Assembly (NCBI RefSeq): GCF_050589685.1
Contig: NZ_JBNGOS010000023.1
Coordinates: 47,511 to 111,510 of the forward strand
Source: Saccharicrinis sp050589685
GTDB lineage: Bacteria > Bacteroidota > Bacteroidia > Bacteroidales > Marinilabiliaceae
Direction: 5' to 3'
DNA length: 64,000 nucleotides
Every line of letters starts with the position of its first letter. The stretch's first letter is position 1. The position numbers and the translations under genes were made by a program. Below, piece after piece: positions 35,448 to 44,824 of this stretch. Under the pieces are notes generated by a model. The model had not been told where the DNA came from. It saw nothing but the letters and a program-made list of their open reading frames with translations, and ran no database searches.

Positions 35448-36389
35448 GGTATGGGATTTATAACAGCCATAAAAAAAATAGCGTATGCCACAGAAAGCTT
35501 AATCAATGATATAGGTGACTTTATCAGTTATGTTTTTGAGTTTCCGGGATGCGCTTTCTTTGATGCCATGAAATGGATTAGCGATATCATAGGTTTTCTT
35601 TTTCCTTTGTTGTGGTTGGGAAGTATAGTTAAAGGTTTGATGTCCTTGCTTGCTGTTCTTGTTAAAATTCCCTTTGGTATAATAGGCGGTATTTTAGCAG
35701 GTGTGATTAGGATACTCGCAGGTATTTTTACTTTTCACTGGCCGTTATTTGCAAATGGCTTTTTGGATATTATTTCCCCCGTTTTAGGACTGGTAATAAT
35801 TGTGTTGGGGAAAGTTATTGCCATCGTACAAACCGTATTTTATATTCAGGATTTTGAGCGTCCTTTAAGCAAAGTGGAGAAGATGGAGTTAAGGAAAATT
35901 TTTAAACACTCCATGAGCCTGTATACACTAAGGGTAATTACAGGTCACTCGGGAGTTTTTGGTGTAAGTCCAAGAGCTTTTACTTTGGGTAATACTATCT
36001 ATTTAAAAACAAATTCCTTTTTTATTGATTTGCTGGTGCACGAATCAACCCATGTTTGGCAATATCAGCAAACTGGATGTCGCTATGCAAGTGATGCAGT
36101 AATGGCACAATGGTTTGCTGATGATGCCTACAATTGGGAGAAGGAAATAAAACTAAGAGACAAGCGTTTGTGGACTGAAATGAATAAGGAAGCACAGGCA
36201 GAATTTTTTCAGGATTTGTGGAAAATAGGAAAGCTTTGTGATGACGAGAATAGAATATTAAAAGCAGGTGGTGGTGCTTATTTTGAGGCGAATGAACAAA
36301 CTACTTTTGGGAAATTTAATATTTGGTTCAACGATTATACCGAAATTGCTCAAGAAGCTACACGTACTGTTCAATCAAGGTGGTTGTAA
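35442..36389 (+). CDS. Membrane protein with an HExxH zinc-peptidase-like motif
   Basis: 315 residues; a start at the second ATG (35451) is also possible. The first 135 residues are hydrophobic, with several membrane segments. After that comes a soluble domain with HESTHVWQYQQTG (HExxH at 200-204), the arrangement seen in DUF4157-like predicted metallopeptidase domains, followed by WFADDAYNWEKE and AQAEFFQDLW, where a Glu-rich helix could supply the third zinc ligand. The family name is not certain. It could be an active membrane protease or a degenerate zincin fold. Confidence 0.68.
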   Translation: MIGMGFITAIKKIAYATESLINDIGDFISYVFEFPGCAFFDAMKWISDIIGFLFPLLWLGSIVKGLMSLLAVLVKIPFGIIGGILAGVIRILAGIFTFHWPLFANGFLDIISPVLGLVIIVLGKVIAIVQTVFYIQDFERPLSKVEKMELRKIFKHSMSLYTLRVITGHSGVFGVSPRAFTLGNTIYLKTNSFFIDLLVHESTHVWQYQQTGCRYASDAVMAQWFADDAYNWEKEIKLRDKRLWTEMNKEAQAEFFQDLWKIGKLCDDENRILKAGGGAYFEANEQTTFGKFNIWFNDYTEIAQEATRTVQSRWL

Positions 36390-36494
36390 ACAGGAGCAGA
36401 GACCTTATATTTATTTTACGAACTGCTTGCACCTATCATGTAGTTTTTATATTGTTGAATATTCCAATAGTATATCGAAAAATCATACTGAACT

Positions 36495-37136
36495 ATGAAA
36501 CTTTCGGACCAAAGATGCCTTTTTGAGATGATGGCTGTTGTTTTTACCGGAATCGGAAAGTATATATTTATGGACTGGTTAGAAGTGCGACTGGCCTACA
36601 TGACCGTCGCCTGTGCTTTCTGGGTGGGTTATATAGCTTTCAGGTCTTTCCAAAATCGTAACGTTTTGTCGTATTGGGGGCTCACCGGAAAAAGGTTCAA
36701 AAAAAGCTTTTTGGAGTTTTTGCCGTTTGCCGTGATGGTTGTGGTTATATTTATTGTTGCGGGCACTTATCTGGGAACAAGTGTGCTGAGTTGGCATATT
36801 TTCCCGATTTTATTGTTGTATCCTATTTGGGGAATTATTCAACAATTTGTGATGATCGGTATTTTTGCCAGAAATCTTAAACAAATAGGTGATTATAACA
36901 TACCCGATTGGGTGATCATTCTTGTTACTGCACTTACATTTTCCGTCGTACATTTGCCATCTGTTTTATTGGTTATTGCTACGTTTTTTCTGGCATTGAT
37001 TTATACCACTCTTTATCTTAAAAACAGGAACCTGATTGTAATGGGTATTTTTCATGGATGGTTGGGGGCTTTTTTCTTTTATACCCTGTTACATCGTGAT
37101 TCGTGGAAAGAGGTGTTTGGCGTGTTGGGGATATAG
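36495..37136 (+). CDS. CPBP-type membrane protein (CAAX protease-like), active-site glutamates missing
   Basis: 213 residues, about six membrane segments. The position of the family motif EExxxR reads QQFVMIGIFAR (in GIIQQFVMIGIFARN), with Gln in place of both Glu. The two histidine motifs are kept: FSVVHLP and IFHGWLG. CPBP proteases cut within membranes and often serve immunity or protein maturation. Replacement of the glutamate pair suggests a non-proteolytic relative. It lies about 105 bp after the HExxH protein gene on the same strand. Confidence 0.7.
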   Translation: MKLSDQRCLFEMMAVVFTGIGKYIFMDWLEVRLAYMTVACAFWVGYIAFRSFQNRNVLSYWGLTGKRFKKSFLEFLPFAVMVVVIFIVAGTYLGTSVLSWHIFPILLLYPIWGIIQQFVMIGIFARNLKQIGDYNIPDWVIILVTALTFSVVHLPSVLLVIATFFLALIYTTLYLKNRNLIVMGIFHGWLGAFFFYTLLHRDSWKEVFGVLGI

Positions 37137-37193
37137 GTTAATCGTTCAAATTAATTCTTATATTAGCATGGTATAACCAACCTATCGTTAACC

Positions 37194-37736
37194 ATGAAAA
37201 AGCCAGCCTTATTCTTGCCTATTTTTTTAATTGGGTTAGTTACACATTCGCAACAGCTTATGCAACTTCATCCAATTGCAGGAGATACTATCGATCAAAC
37301 CGAAAAACGATTATTCTATCTTTTTCCTGAAATTCCCGATTCAAGTTACCTCCAAGGAGTTATTTTTGGTGATGCAGATAAGGTGACTTTGTCTGTATCT
37401 AAAATTTCGGGAGAAGTATATGTGTCCCAATTAGATTCACTAAGTATAGCCGATTATCAACAAAACATCGAAAAGTTATTGGTTTATTATTCTTTGCTCG
37501 ACGAAAAAGAGAATGAAGATTTGGCTATTAATAATGATTCTATTGGCCTTAGCCCAACAATTGAAATTACAGCTGAGATGAGGAGGCAAATAGGCAAAGA
37601 TGCCAGAAGATATTTGCGAAAAAAGGATAGGGCAGAGGATTATGGATTGTGGGGAAAAGATATGGAAGACTTTATAAAAGGGGCGGCTAACGTAAACTTT
37701 TTTAAGGCAAGAATTAGAATGGGTTCGAATAAATAG
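37194..37736 (+). CDS. Small secreted protein, unknown
   Basis: 180 residues. A signal peptide covers about 1-19 (FLIGLVTHSQQ). The rest is mixed, with a charged helical C-terminus (EMRRQIGKDARRYLRKKDRAE). No family is recognised. It lies 57 bp after the CPBP-like gene and may be in its operon. Confidence 0.6.
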   Translation: MKKPALFLPIFLIGLVTHSQQLMQLHPIAGDTIDQTEKRLFYLFPEIPDSSYLQGVIFGDADKVTLSVSKISGEVYVSQLDSLSIADYQQNIEKLLVYYSLLDEKENEDLAINNDSIGLSPTIEITAEMRRQIGKDARRYLRKKDRAEDYGLWGKDMEDFIKGAANVNFFKARIRMGSNK

Positions 37737-37921
37737 AATTTATCTTTGTAAGAATAAATTGCTTAGTTCGCTGACCGATGGAGCTATGGACAGCTTAAAA
37801 TATAAATTGTGTAGAAAATATTATTGTTTAAAAGAAATTCCGCAGTCACGGATATAATTGTTATTAAAGTTATCCGTGAATTACTATTTTTGCGTTGTTA
37901 CTAGCATATTAGGCATTGTTC

Positions 37922-38920
37922 ATGGTACGATATACATTATTGTTATTACTTATTTTTGTGCTGTTTTGCCGCACATCCTTTGCTCAAATAAAGTTTGATG
38001 TAAAACAGAGCGTAGATTCACTGCCCGATAAATTTCCCAGCACTGGCAATATGGCTTCAATTATTGGCCTTAAGTTTCAGAGCGATGAGGATAAAGCAGG
38101 TGCCATTTTTTACTGGATTGCCAAACATGTGGAATTTGACTCGAAAGTTTATTATGCCAAAAAGAAAAAACTTACCTATCGCTTTAGGTATAAAACGCAG
38201 GATGAAAAAATGCGGAAAATACAAAAAGTAAATAGAGGAATAGCAGAGGAGGCTTTTAGACAAAAAAGAGCGATTGCCAAGGGTTTTGCTTTTTTGTTTA
38301 AAAAACTGTGTAATAACGCAGGGCTTGAATGTGAAACTGTTGAAGGCAGCTACAAAAGAGAATTAAAGCATATCGGTCGCAAAGCGGGTAGAGCCAATCA
38401 TGTATGGAATGTTGTTAAGATAAATAAGAAATGGTATTTGGTGGATGTTACCTTGGGAGCGGGTATGGTGGATGAAAAACAAAAGAAATTTATTAAGTAC
38501 TATAATGAAACTTTCTTTATGACCGATCCGGAATACTTTTTTCTCAACCATTACCCTAAAAACAGGAACTGGTTGTTGTGCGATAGGTTAAAAGAAGAAT
38601 TTGCGCTCCTGCCCTTGTTTTATCCTTTGTATATTAATTCCGATATTTTTTTGAAAAAACCTTCCATTGGAGTAATTGCTGCAACGGATGGCAATACGGT
38701 GAAGGTAGTGTTTGGGCAGCGAACCAAAAGTAAAAACAATACATCTGCTTACAGTTATGCCTTTGAAGATGACAAAAAAGCTATGCCTATAGATGTATCC
38801 GAAAAGAGTAATGAATTAATACTGCAAGTTCCCGTGACGGGAAAAAAGTATGATTATTTAACCATTTACCGCGATAAAAAGCCGTTGGTGTCCTTTAAAT
38901 TAAAATTGACATCTAATTGA
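37922..38920 (+). CDS. Secreted transglutaminase-like protein lacking the catalytic cysteine
   Basis: I use the ATG at 37922 (a TTG lies two codons earlier), giving 332 residues with a signal peptide ending CRTSFAQ. The transglutaminase-like core is plain: AIAKGFAFLFKKLCNNAGL, CETVEGSY, NHVWNVVKINKKWYLVDVTLG. His160 and Asp175 of the triad are present, but the place of the nucleophile (usually GVCxGYA) reads AIAKGFA, with Ala119 instead of Cys. This suggests a binding or scaffold role rather than catalysis, as in the CYK3-like branch. Its end overlaps the converging TonB gene by 8 bp. Confidence 0.8.
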   Translation: MVRYTLLLLLIFVLFCRTSFAQIKFDVKQSVDSLPDKFPSTGNMASIIGLKFQSDEDKAGAIFYWIAKHVEFDSKVYYAKKKKLTYRFRYKTQDEKMRKIQKVNRGIAEEAFRQKRAIAKGFAFLFKKLCNNAGLECETVEGSYKRELKHIGRKAGRANHVWNVVKINKKWYLVDVTLGAGMVDEKQKKFIKYYNETFFMTDPEYFFLNHYPKNRNWLLCDRLKEEFALLPLFYPLYINSDIFLKKPSIGVIAATDGNTVKVVFGQRTKSKNNTSAYSYAFEDDKKAMPIDVSEKSNELILQVPVTGKKYDYLTIYRDKKPLVSFKLKLTSN

Positions 38921-39854
38921 GTTCAAAATGATAGGTGATGGTTCCTTTTTGAAATGCGGCAGCGTTCGGATCGGCATTAAATTTCGCTTTCTTAGCAGCA
39001 TCTATGGCCGCCTTTTTTAGGGTGGAATTCTGTGTTGTAGATCCTTTTAGCTGATATTCGGCGCTTACCACTTGGCCATATTTGTTTACTGTAACCTGAA
39101 CTACAATGATTCCTTCTTCCTGAATTCCATAGTTAGGTTGTGGTAATGAGCCAACCAGCGAACGCCCGGTAAGCGAAAAACCGGAGCCTGAATTTCCTAA
39201 TCCGCTCCCCGAACGGTTTTTGCTGTTGGGATCGCCTGTAACATATCCTTGGTTACCCGATCCGCCGGCATCACCCTCCGAAGAACTATTGCTGTTGGAT
39301 TTGCCAAATGCACTACCCACCGTGTTTCTGGTCTGATTAGCAATCCTTTTTTCTTCTTCTTGCTTTTTTCTTTCTGCTTCAAGTTTACGTTGCCTTTCCA
39401 GCTCGGCTTGTCTTTTTGCTTCGGCTTCAGCTTTGGCAATCCGGTCTGCTTCTTCCTTTAATTTTCGCTCTTCTTCCTGTTGTTTTTTTCTGGCCTCTTC
39501 CTCCTGTTGCTTTTTAATTTTTTCTTCTTTCTCTTTTTTTAGCTGTTCGGCACTTTTTATTTCAGGGGCTTCATCAAAGTCTTGCGTTTTAACCGATTCT
39601 TCGGCTTTGGGGGTGGATTGCTCCTTCGGTGTTGGCGGTGGAGGCGTGGTTTTGGGTTCCACAGGGGTTGGTTTTGGGGAAGATTTAGGCGGTTCAATCT
39701 GGCCCAGGCCTGTTTCAACATTGCCCAGGTTTACTAAAATGCCTTCTTCCTCCTGAGGAAGGGTGGTCAATCCAAAGAAAATCAACAACAAAAGAATCAG
39801 TACATGAAAAATCACGGATCCTACTACGCCTTGTCGGTTATATTTTTTTTCCAT
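38913..39854 (-). CDS. TonB-family energy transducer
   Basis: 313 residues. An N-terminal anchor (about 11-30) is followed by a Pro-rich stretch (PPKSSPKPTPVEPKTTPPPP), a long charged helix rich in Lys, Glu and Gln (about 100-170), a Gly/Ser linker, and a TonB C-terminal domain (EEGIIVVQVTVNKYGQVVSA). It carries the proton-motive force from ExbB/ExbD to outer-membrane receptors such as the one at 22887. It is the last gene of the minus-strand exbB-exbD-exbD-tonB cluster. Confidence 0.92.
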   Translation of the reverse strand: MEKKYNRQGVVGSVIFHVLILLLLIFFGLTTLPQEEEGILVNLGNVETGLGQIEPPKSSPKPTPVEPKTTPPPPTPKEQSTPKAEESVKTQDFDEAPEIKSAEQLKKEKEEKIKKQQEEEARKKQQEEERKLKEEADRIAKAEAEAKRQAELERQRKLEAERKKQEEEKRIANQTRNTVGSAFGKSNSNSSSEGDAGGSGNQGYVTGDPNSKNRSGSGLGNSGSGFSLTGRSLVGSLPQPNYGIQEEGIIVVQVTVNKYGQVVSAEYQLKGSTTQNSTLKKAAIDAAKKAKFNADPNAAAFQKGTITYHFELN

Positions 39855-39881
39855 CGTTTTTTAACTTTGATAAACCTTGTA

Positions 39882-40277
39882 CTATCTCGATTGAGTGGCC
39901 AGAATAAGTTTATATTTATTTCTGACAGCAATATCCCTGATTTTGCCGACCACAGAAAACGGAACCGATTCATCTACATGCAACGCGATGTAGGTTTCAG
40001 GTTCAGCCGTCATAATTTCCTTCAAACGCTGTTCCATTTTCCAAAAAGAGATCTCATCACCCGCAATAAAATACCTTAAATCTTTTGTTACCGATATAGT
40101 TGTGTTGGGCTTGGCAGATACCTGATGGTCACTTTTAGGTAAAACCAAATCTTTATTGGCAGGCGGAGTAACCATGGTAGAGGTAATCATAAAGAATATC
40201 AGGAGCAAAAACACAATGTCGGTCATGCTCGACATGCTAAATCCGGAATCTACTTTACTTCTTCTTTTTAAACCCAT
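39882..40277 (-). CDS. ExbD/TolR family protein (second copy)
   Basis: 131 residues. One membrane segment (DIVFLLLIFFMITSTM) carries the conserved Asp at its start that conducts protons in the ExbB/ExbD motor. A periplasmic domain follows. Closely similar to the paralogue at 40409 (both start MxLKRR and share SGFSMSSMTDIVFLLLIFFM-type sequence). It lies 27 bp before the TonB gene. Confidence 0.94.
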   Translation of the reverse strand: MGLKRRSKVDSGFSMSSMTDIVFLLLIFFMITSTMVTPPANKDLVLPKSDHQVSAKPNTTISVTKDLRYFIAGDEISFWKMEQRLKEIMTAEPETYIALHVDESVPFSVVGKIRDIAVRNKYKLILATQSR

Positions 40278-40408
40278 TTTTTAACAGTTTATTAGTCAAT
40301 GGTTGTTTTATTGGTCGTTAGTCAATGGTCAATAGTCCATGTTGCATCTCGCGGCTCCTACCAGCTTAAGGTGGCTTGATGACTGTTAACGCTGCACTGC
40401 CCGAGGTT
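40278..40408. repeat. GTCAATGGTC-type spacer between the two exbD genes
   Basis: The segment at about 40290-40345 reads TTAGTCAATGG, TTGGTCGTTAGTCAATGGTC and AATAGTCCATG, the same degenerate words as at 27616, 40812 and 45520. A 131-bp gap inside an operon whose other genes nearly touch is unusual, so the sequence looks inserted. Confidence 0.7.
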
Positions 40409-40798
40409 CTATCTAATATCCAACACTACTTTTATTTGGTGCGATTCGGCTATGTCCAACACTTTGGCCACATCTCCGGTAGGTGCATTTTTATCTGTTC
40501 TCAACTTAATAAAAGTTTTGTCGGTGCTATTAAATGTTTTAAGCAGTTCGCTTTCCAACGTAGCTTCCGACACCTTTTTATTGCCCACATAAAAACTACC
40601 CGATGATGAAACCCGTGCGTTAATAAACTTGTCAATAACCACTTTTTTTGTAGCTTGTTTGGGTATTAAAAGCTTAATGGCATTGGGATGCACCATGGTG
40701 GAAGTTATCATAAAGAATATAAGCAACAAAAACACGATGTCGGTCATGCTCGACATACTGAAACTGGCACTTATTTTCGTCCTTCTTTTTAAAGCCAT
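40409..40798 (-). CDS. ExbD/TolR family protein (first copy)
   Basis: I place the start at the ATG ending at 40798 (MALKRRTK), since it matches the start of the paralogue; an in-frame start 7 codons earlier lies in repeat sequence. 129 residues with the single membrane segment TDIVFLLLIFFMITSTM and a periplasmic domain. Two ExbD copies after one ExbB is the common Bacteroidota arrangement. Confidence 0.94.
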   Translation of the reverse strand: MALKRRTKISASFSMSSMTDIVFLLLIFFMITSTMVHPNAIKLLIPKQATKKVVIDKFINARVSSSGSFYVGNKKVSEATLESELLKTFNSTDKTFIKLRTDKNAPTGDVAKVLDIAESHQIKVVLDIR

Positions 40799-40872
40799 TT
40801 TATTTCGTTTGTTGGTCAATAGTCATTTGTCACCAGTGCACAGACTGCGCATCGTTTACCATTGACTATTTG
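40799..40872. repeat. GTCAATAGTC-type spacer between exbB and exbD
   Basis: TTGGTCAATAGTCATTTGTC and CCATTGACTATTTG flank this 74-bp gap. The two ends are partly inverse to each other, so the spacer can form a short stem (CAATAGTC with GACTATTTG). Confidence 0.65.
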
Positions 40873-41565
40873 TTATGCTGCGGGTTCGTTCAACAAATCC
40901 ATAAACTCCATAGTTCTTGCTTCCAGTTTAAATACCACTTTTTCAACCCGTGCCACCAAAAAGTTATAGGCAAAATAGGCAATGATACCAACTACCAAAC
41001 CGGTTACCGTGGTTACCATGGCCGTGTAAATACCCGATGAAAGCAAACTTACGTCGATGTTGTTACCTGCGTTAGCCATATCAAAAAAGGCCTTAATCAT
41101 ACCAATTACGGTTCCAAGAAAACCAATCATTGGGGCACCACCTGCAACGGTAGCCAAGGTAGGCAGTCCTTTTTCCAATCGGCTTATTTCGAGGTTGCCC
41201 ACGTTTTCAATGGCCGTATTCACATCCTGTAACGGACGCCCGATTCTACTGATCCCTTTTTCAATCATACGGCTAACGGGATTATCTACCTGTTCGCATA
41301 GAGAGTATGCCGAGTCAAATTTTCCGTCAAGAATATACTCTTTGATTTTATTCATAAAGCTCAAATCTTCCGACGCTGCTTTTTTTATGGCGAAATATCT
41401 TTCAAAGAAAATGTACACGGCTACAAATGAAAGAAACACTAGTGGAACCATGATCCATCCACCTTTAACAGCCATGTCGATATAGTTCATTTGGTTTTCC
41501 GCAACCTCGGCTGCTAGTTCTGCCGTTTCTTCGGTTGCGTTTTGTATTAATAATATAGGATTCAT
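40873..41565 (-). CDS. ExbB/TolQ/MotA proton channel family protein
   Basis: 230 residues. Three membrane segments (about 38-58, 135-158, 170-192) with the family core LATVAGGAPMIGFLGTVIGMIKAFFDMA and YTAMVTTVTGLVVGIIAYFAYN. It forms the pentameric channel that powers TonB. First gene of the minus-strand cluster. The N-terminus has an extra acidic stretch before the first segment, seen often in Bacteroidota. Confidence 0.95.
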   Translation of the reverse strand: MNPILLIQNATEETAELAAEVAENQMNYIDMAVKGGWIMVPLVFLSFVAVYIFFERYFAIKKAASEDLSFMNKIKEYILDGKFDSAYSLCEQVDNPVSRMIEKGISRIGRPLQDVNTAIENVGNLEISRLEKGLPTLATVAGGAPMIGFLGTVIGMIKAFFDMANAGNNIDVSLLSSGIYTAMVTTVTGLVVGIIAYFAYNFLVARVEKVVFKLEARTMEFMDLLNEPAA

Positions 41566-41686
41566 GAATATGAGGTATTTTTATTTCCGGTAAAAATATA
41601 AATAGTTTATTAATGTAAAACGAATATCTACAGATAAAAGTATTTTTTGGCAATGGCTCAATATCATATCAAAAAAAATACCAAAA

Positions 41687-41717
41687 AAGGCTACTCTGAA
41701 AATTACAGAGCAGCCTT
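41687..41717 (-). terminator. Intrinsic terminator of rho
   Basis: AAGGCTACTCTG (41687-41698) and CAGAGCAGCCTT (41706-41717) form a 12-bp stem with one mismatch. On the minus strand it is followed by TTTTTTGG, 26 bp after the rho stop. Confidence 0.9.
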
Positions 41718-41743
41718 CGAATATTTTTGTGCAAGCAACATTG

Positions 41744-43444
41744 TTATCCGTCATTCATTGAAATCAGGAATTCTTCGTTGTTTCTGGTTTTTCTCAACCT
41801 GTCCTGTAGGAAATTCATCGCCTCAATAGGAGTCATGTCAGATAAGTAATTACGTAAAATCCAAAGACGATTCATACTCTCTTTTTCTATCAGCAAGTCC
41901 TCACGACGCGTACTTGACAAAGTAACATCCACAGCAGGGTAGATACGCTTGTTCGAAAGTTTTCTGTCCAGCTGGAGTTCCATGTTGCCGGTACCTTTAA
42001 ATTCTTCAAAGATAACTTCGTCCATTTTAGAACCAGTCTCGGTTAAGGCCGTTGCTAAAATAGTTAATGAACCTCCACCCTCGATATTACGGGCAGCACC
42101 AAAAAAACGTTTTGGTTTGTGAAGTGCATTGGCATCCACACCACCGGAAAGAACTTTACCTGAGGCTGGAGAAACCGTGTTGTAAGCACGCGCTAAACGA
42201 GTGATAGAGTCTAACAGTACTACAACGTCGTGTCCGCACTCAACCATCCTTTTGGCTTTTTCCAGTACAATATTGGCCACTTTAACGTGACGTTCTGCCG
42301 GTTCGTCAAAGGTAGATGAAATAACCTCGGCATTTACACTTCGTGCCATATCGGTAACCTCTTCCGGACGTTCGTCCACCAATAGGATAATCATATATAC
42401 TTCCGGGTGGTTAGCCGCAATTGCGTTGGCAACCTCTTTTAACAATACGGTTTTACCGGTTTTGGGTTGTGCAACGATTAATCCGCGTTGTCCCTTACCG
42501 ATTGGGGCAAACATATCTACCACACGAGTTGATAAGCTCTCTTTGCCACTTCCTGTTAATTTGAATTTCTCGTCTGGGAATATGGGCGTCAAGTGATCAA
42601 AAGGAACACGGTCGCGCACTATCTCCGGAGACCTGCCGTTAATCTCTTCAACTTTGATAAGCGGGAAATATTTTTCGCCTTCTTTTGGAGGGCGTATGGT
42701 CCCTAAAACGGTATCTCCGGTTTTTAAACCAAATAATTTTATTTGGGACTGGGATACATAAATATCATCAGGGGAGTTAAGGTAGTTGTAATCAGACGAT
42801 CTGAGGAATCCATAACCATCTTGCATGATCTCCAAAACACCCGAAGCGGAGATAATCCCATCAAAATCGAAAGATTTGTCCTGTTTGTCCTGACGGCGGT
42901 AACCGTTATTTTCTTTTCCGCCTCTCTGGTCGCGGTTGTCAAATTGACGACGACGCCCACCATCGTCATTCTGGCGATGCGGTCGACGGTTATCCTGTGT
43001 GTCCTTGCTTTTCTCTCTACCTTCTTCTTGCTTATGAGGTTGAGCAGCTGTCTTTTGTTCGGCTTTAACCTCTTCCACTTTTTTGTCGACAGGCTTGTTT
43101 TCTTGTGGTTTCTTTTCCGTCTGTGATTCTTTCTTTACAGGAGGAACGTCTGTTTTATTAACAGGTTTCTTTATTTTCGCTTCCGGTTTGGTCACATTTT
43201 CCAATTCCGCTTTGGCAGAAGATGCCGCTTTTTGAACCTTTGGAGTACGTGCTCTTTTTACAGGTTTTTTTTCTGAAGGTTTTTCCGTAGTCTTCTTTTC
43301 CGAGGCTACAATAGCCTGTTCGTCAAGGATCTTATAAATTAAGTCTTGTTTTTTGAAAGAATCTACGCGTTTGATTTTTAGCCCCTTGGCAATTTCCTTC
43401 AATTCAGTAAGGAGCTTTTTATTCAATTCAAGAATATCGTACAT
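41744..43444 (-). CDS. rho: Transcription termination factor Rho
   Basis: 566 residues. Residues 1-43 are the helical Rho N-domain. Residues 45-195 are a Lys/Glu/Pro and then Arg/Asp/Asn/Gln-rich disordered insert, as known for Bacteroidota Rho. The cold-shock RNA-binding fold starts at about 200 (GVLEIMQDGYGFLR). The ATPase domain has Walker A AQPKTGKT (325-332), then LLVDERPEEVTDMARSV and the R-loop region LDSITRLARAYN. It ends RLRKTRNNEEFL. It forms the hexameric RNA helicase that ends transcription. It has its own intrinsic terminator and is divergent from rpoD. Confidence 0.98.
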   Translation of the reverse strand: MYDILELNKKLLTELKEIAKGLKIKRVDSFKKQDLIYKILDEQAIVASEKKTTEKPSEKKPVKRARTPKVQKAASSAKAELENVTKPEAKIKKPVNKTDVPPVKKESQTEKKPQENKPVDKKVEEVKAEQKTAAQPHKQEEGREKSKDTQDNRRPHRQNDDGGRRRQFDNRDQRGGKENNGYRRQDKQDKSFDFDGIISASGVLEIMQDGYGFLRSSDYNYLNSPDDIYVSQSQIKLFGLKTGDTVLGTIRPPKEGEKYFPLIKVEEINGRSPEIVRDRVPFDHLTPIFPDEKFKLTGSGKESLSTRVVDMFAPIGKGQRGLIVAQPKTGKTVLLKEVANAIAANHPEVYMIILLVDERPEEVTDMARSVNAEVISSTFDEPAERHVKVANIVLEKAKRMVECGHDVVVLLDSITRLARAYNTVSPASGKVLSGGVDANALHKPKRFFGAARNIEGGGSLTILATALTETGSKMDEVIFEEFKGTGNMELQLDRKLSNKRIYPAVDVTLSSTRREDLLIEKESMNRLWILRNYLSDMTPIEAMNFLQDRLRKTRNNEEFLISMNDG

Positions 43445-43767
43445 AATGTTTTACCAATAAATTCTTTTGGGGGAATTTTTTAAATGAAATGAACTGACGT
43501 TCAATATAATTATATTATTTTTACTTGATTTTTTGTGTTCTGAAAGGCCAACTGATTCTATATACAAAGAAAGATGCCTAGAAGATTTGATGCAAACATA
43601 ATCAATATGAACCAAATCGCAAAATAATTTTGATAATTTTCCTTTACCAAAATATTTACCGCTTTCATGTAATCGCTGTAACATTTATTCAATATCGAAA
43701 ACCATAACATACTTTTTTTGTTATATTTACCGTAGATGTATTAACACAACACACTAAGCTCGAACCT
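43445..43767. other. Divergent promoter region between rho and rpoD
   Basis: 323 bp, AT-rich, no gene. TATATTTA at 43722-43729, 38 bp before the rpoD ATG, is one base off the TAnnTTTG promoter element, but no good -33 box is seen. The long untranslated leader of rho may allow autoregulation, as in other bacteria. Confidence 0.4.
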
Positions 43768-44631
43768 ATGCGACAACTTAAGATAACTAAACAGGTTACA
43801 AACAGAGAGACTCCATCGTTAGATAAATATCTTCATGAAATAGGAAAGGTAAAATTAATAACAGCCGAAGAGGAGGTTAAACTTGCCAAAAGAATTAAAG
43901 AAGGAGACCAAGTCGCATTGGAAACACTGATTAGCGCTAACCTTAGATTTGTGGTCTCAGTATCTAAACAATACCAAAACCAGGGTTTAAGCCTGCCAGA
44001 TTTAATCAATGAGGGTAACCTTGGCTTAATAAAAGCAGCCCAGCGATTTGATGAAACCCGTGGTTTTAAGTTTATATCATATGCCGTTTGGTGGATTCGC
44101 CAATCTATTCTTCAGGCATTGGCTGAGCAAGCCAGGATAGTGCGGTTGCCCTTAAATAAAATTGGTTCCATGAATAAGGTAAACAACACCTTTTCTTTGC
44201 TTGAGCAAGAGTATCAGCGTGAACCTACCTCTGAAGAAATAGCCCAAACGTTAAACCTGGCCCCTAAAGAAGTGAAAGAGTCGCTGAAGGCGATGAGCAA
44301 GCATATTTCAATGGATGCGCCATTGCGTAAGGATGAAGATAATAACATGTACGACACCTTGTTGTCGACGGATTCAATAAGTCCGGATAACAAGCTTTTA
44401 ACAGACTCTTTGCGAAGAGAAATTGACCGTTCTCTATCGACATTGTCGGCCAGGGAAGCGGATATTATTAGGTTATATTATGGATTAAACGGTGAGCCGC
44501 CGTACTCCCTGGAGGAGATTGGCAACTTATTTAACCTTACCAGAGAAAGGGTCAGACAAATCAAAGAAAAAGCCATAAAAAGGCTGAAACATACGTACAG
44601 GAGTAAAATCCTGCGTTCTTATTTGGGTTAA
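43768..44631 (+). CDS. rpoD: Primary sigma factor of RNA polymerase, RpoD/SigA type
   Basis: 287 residues, the short form without region 1.1 that is typical of Bacteroidota. Region 1.2 PSLDKYLHEIGKVKLI, region 2 LRFVVSVSKQYQNQGL, DLINEGNLGLIKAAQRFDE and GFKFISYAVWWIRQSILQAL, region 3 from about 128, and region 4 LEEIGNLFNLTRERVRQIKE are all present. It directs polymerase to TTTG/TAnnTTTG promoters. A clean terminator follows at 44657. Confidence 0.97.
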   Translation: MRQLKITKQVTNRETPSLDKYLHEIGKVKLITAEEEVKLAKRIKEGDQVALETLISANLRFVVSVSKQYQNQGLSLPDLINEGNLGLIKAAQRFDETRGFKFISYAVWWIRQSILQALAEQARIVRLPLNKIGSMNKVNNTFSLLEQEYQREPTSEEIAQTLNLAPKEVKESLKAMSKHISMDAPLRKDEDNNMYDTLLSTDSISPDNKLLTDSLRREIDRSLSTLSAREADIIRLYYGLNGEPPYSLEEIGNLFNLTRERVRQIKEKAIKRLKHTYRSKILRSYLG

Positions 44632-44656
44632 CATGTACAAATTTGCGAGTAATAGT

Positions 44657-44686
44657 GGGTTTTGATTGGTTTCGAAACCCTTTTTT
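44657..44686 (+). terminator. Intrinsic terminator of rpoD
   Basis: GGGTTTTGA (44657-44665) pairs with TCGAAACCC (44672-44680; one G-T type mismatch) and is followed by six Ts. It starts 25 bp after the stop. Confidence 0.9.
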
Positions 44687-44824
44687 CTTACGTTATTCCT
44701 TACTACTTTTGATACGTGAAAAACAACGGAGTCAACGAGGTGTAATAACGAGTATTTTTTTTATTGTATTATGCTTTGGGCAAAGATGAACATTGAATAT
44801 GATGAATCGTAAAAAAAAATAAAA

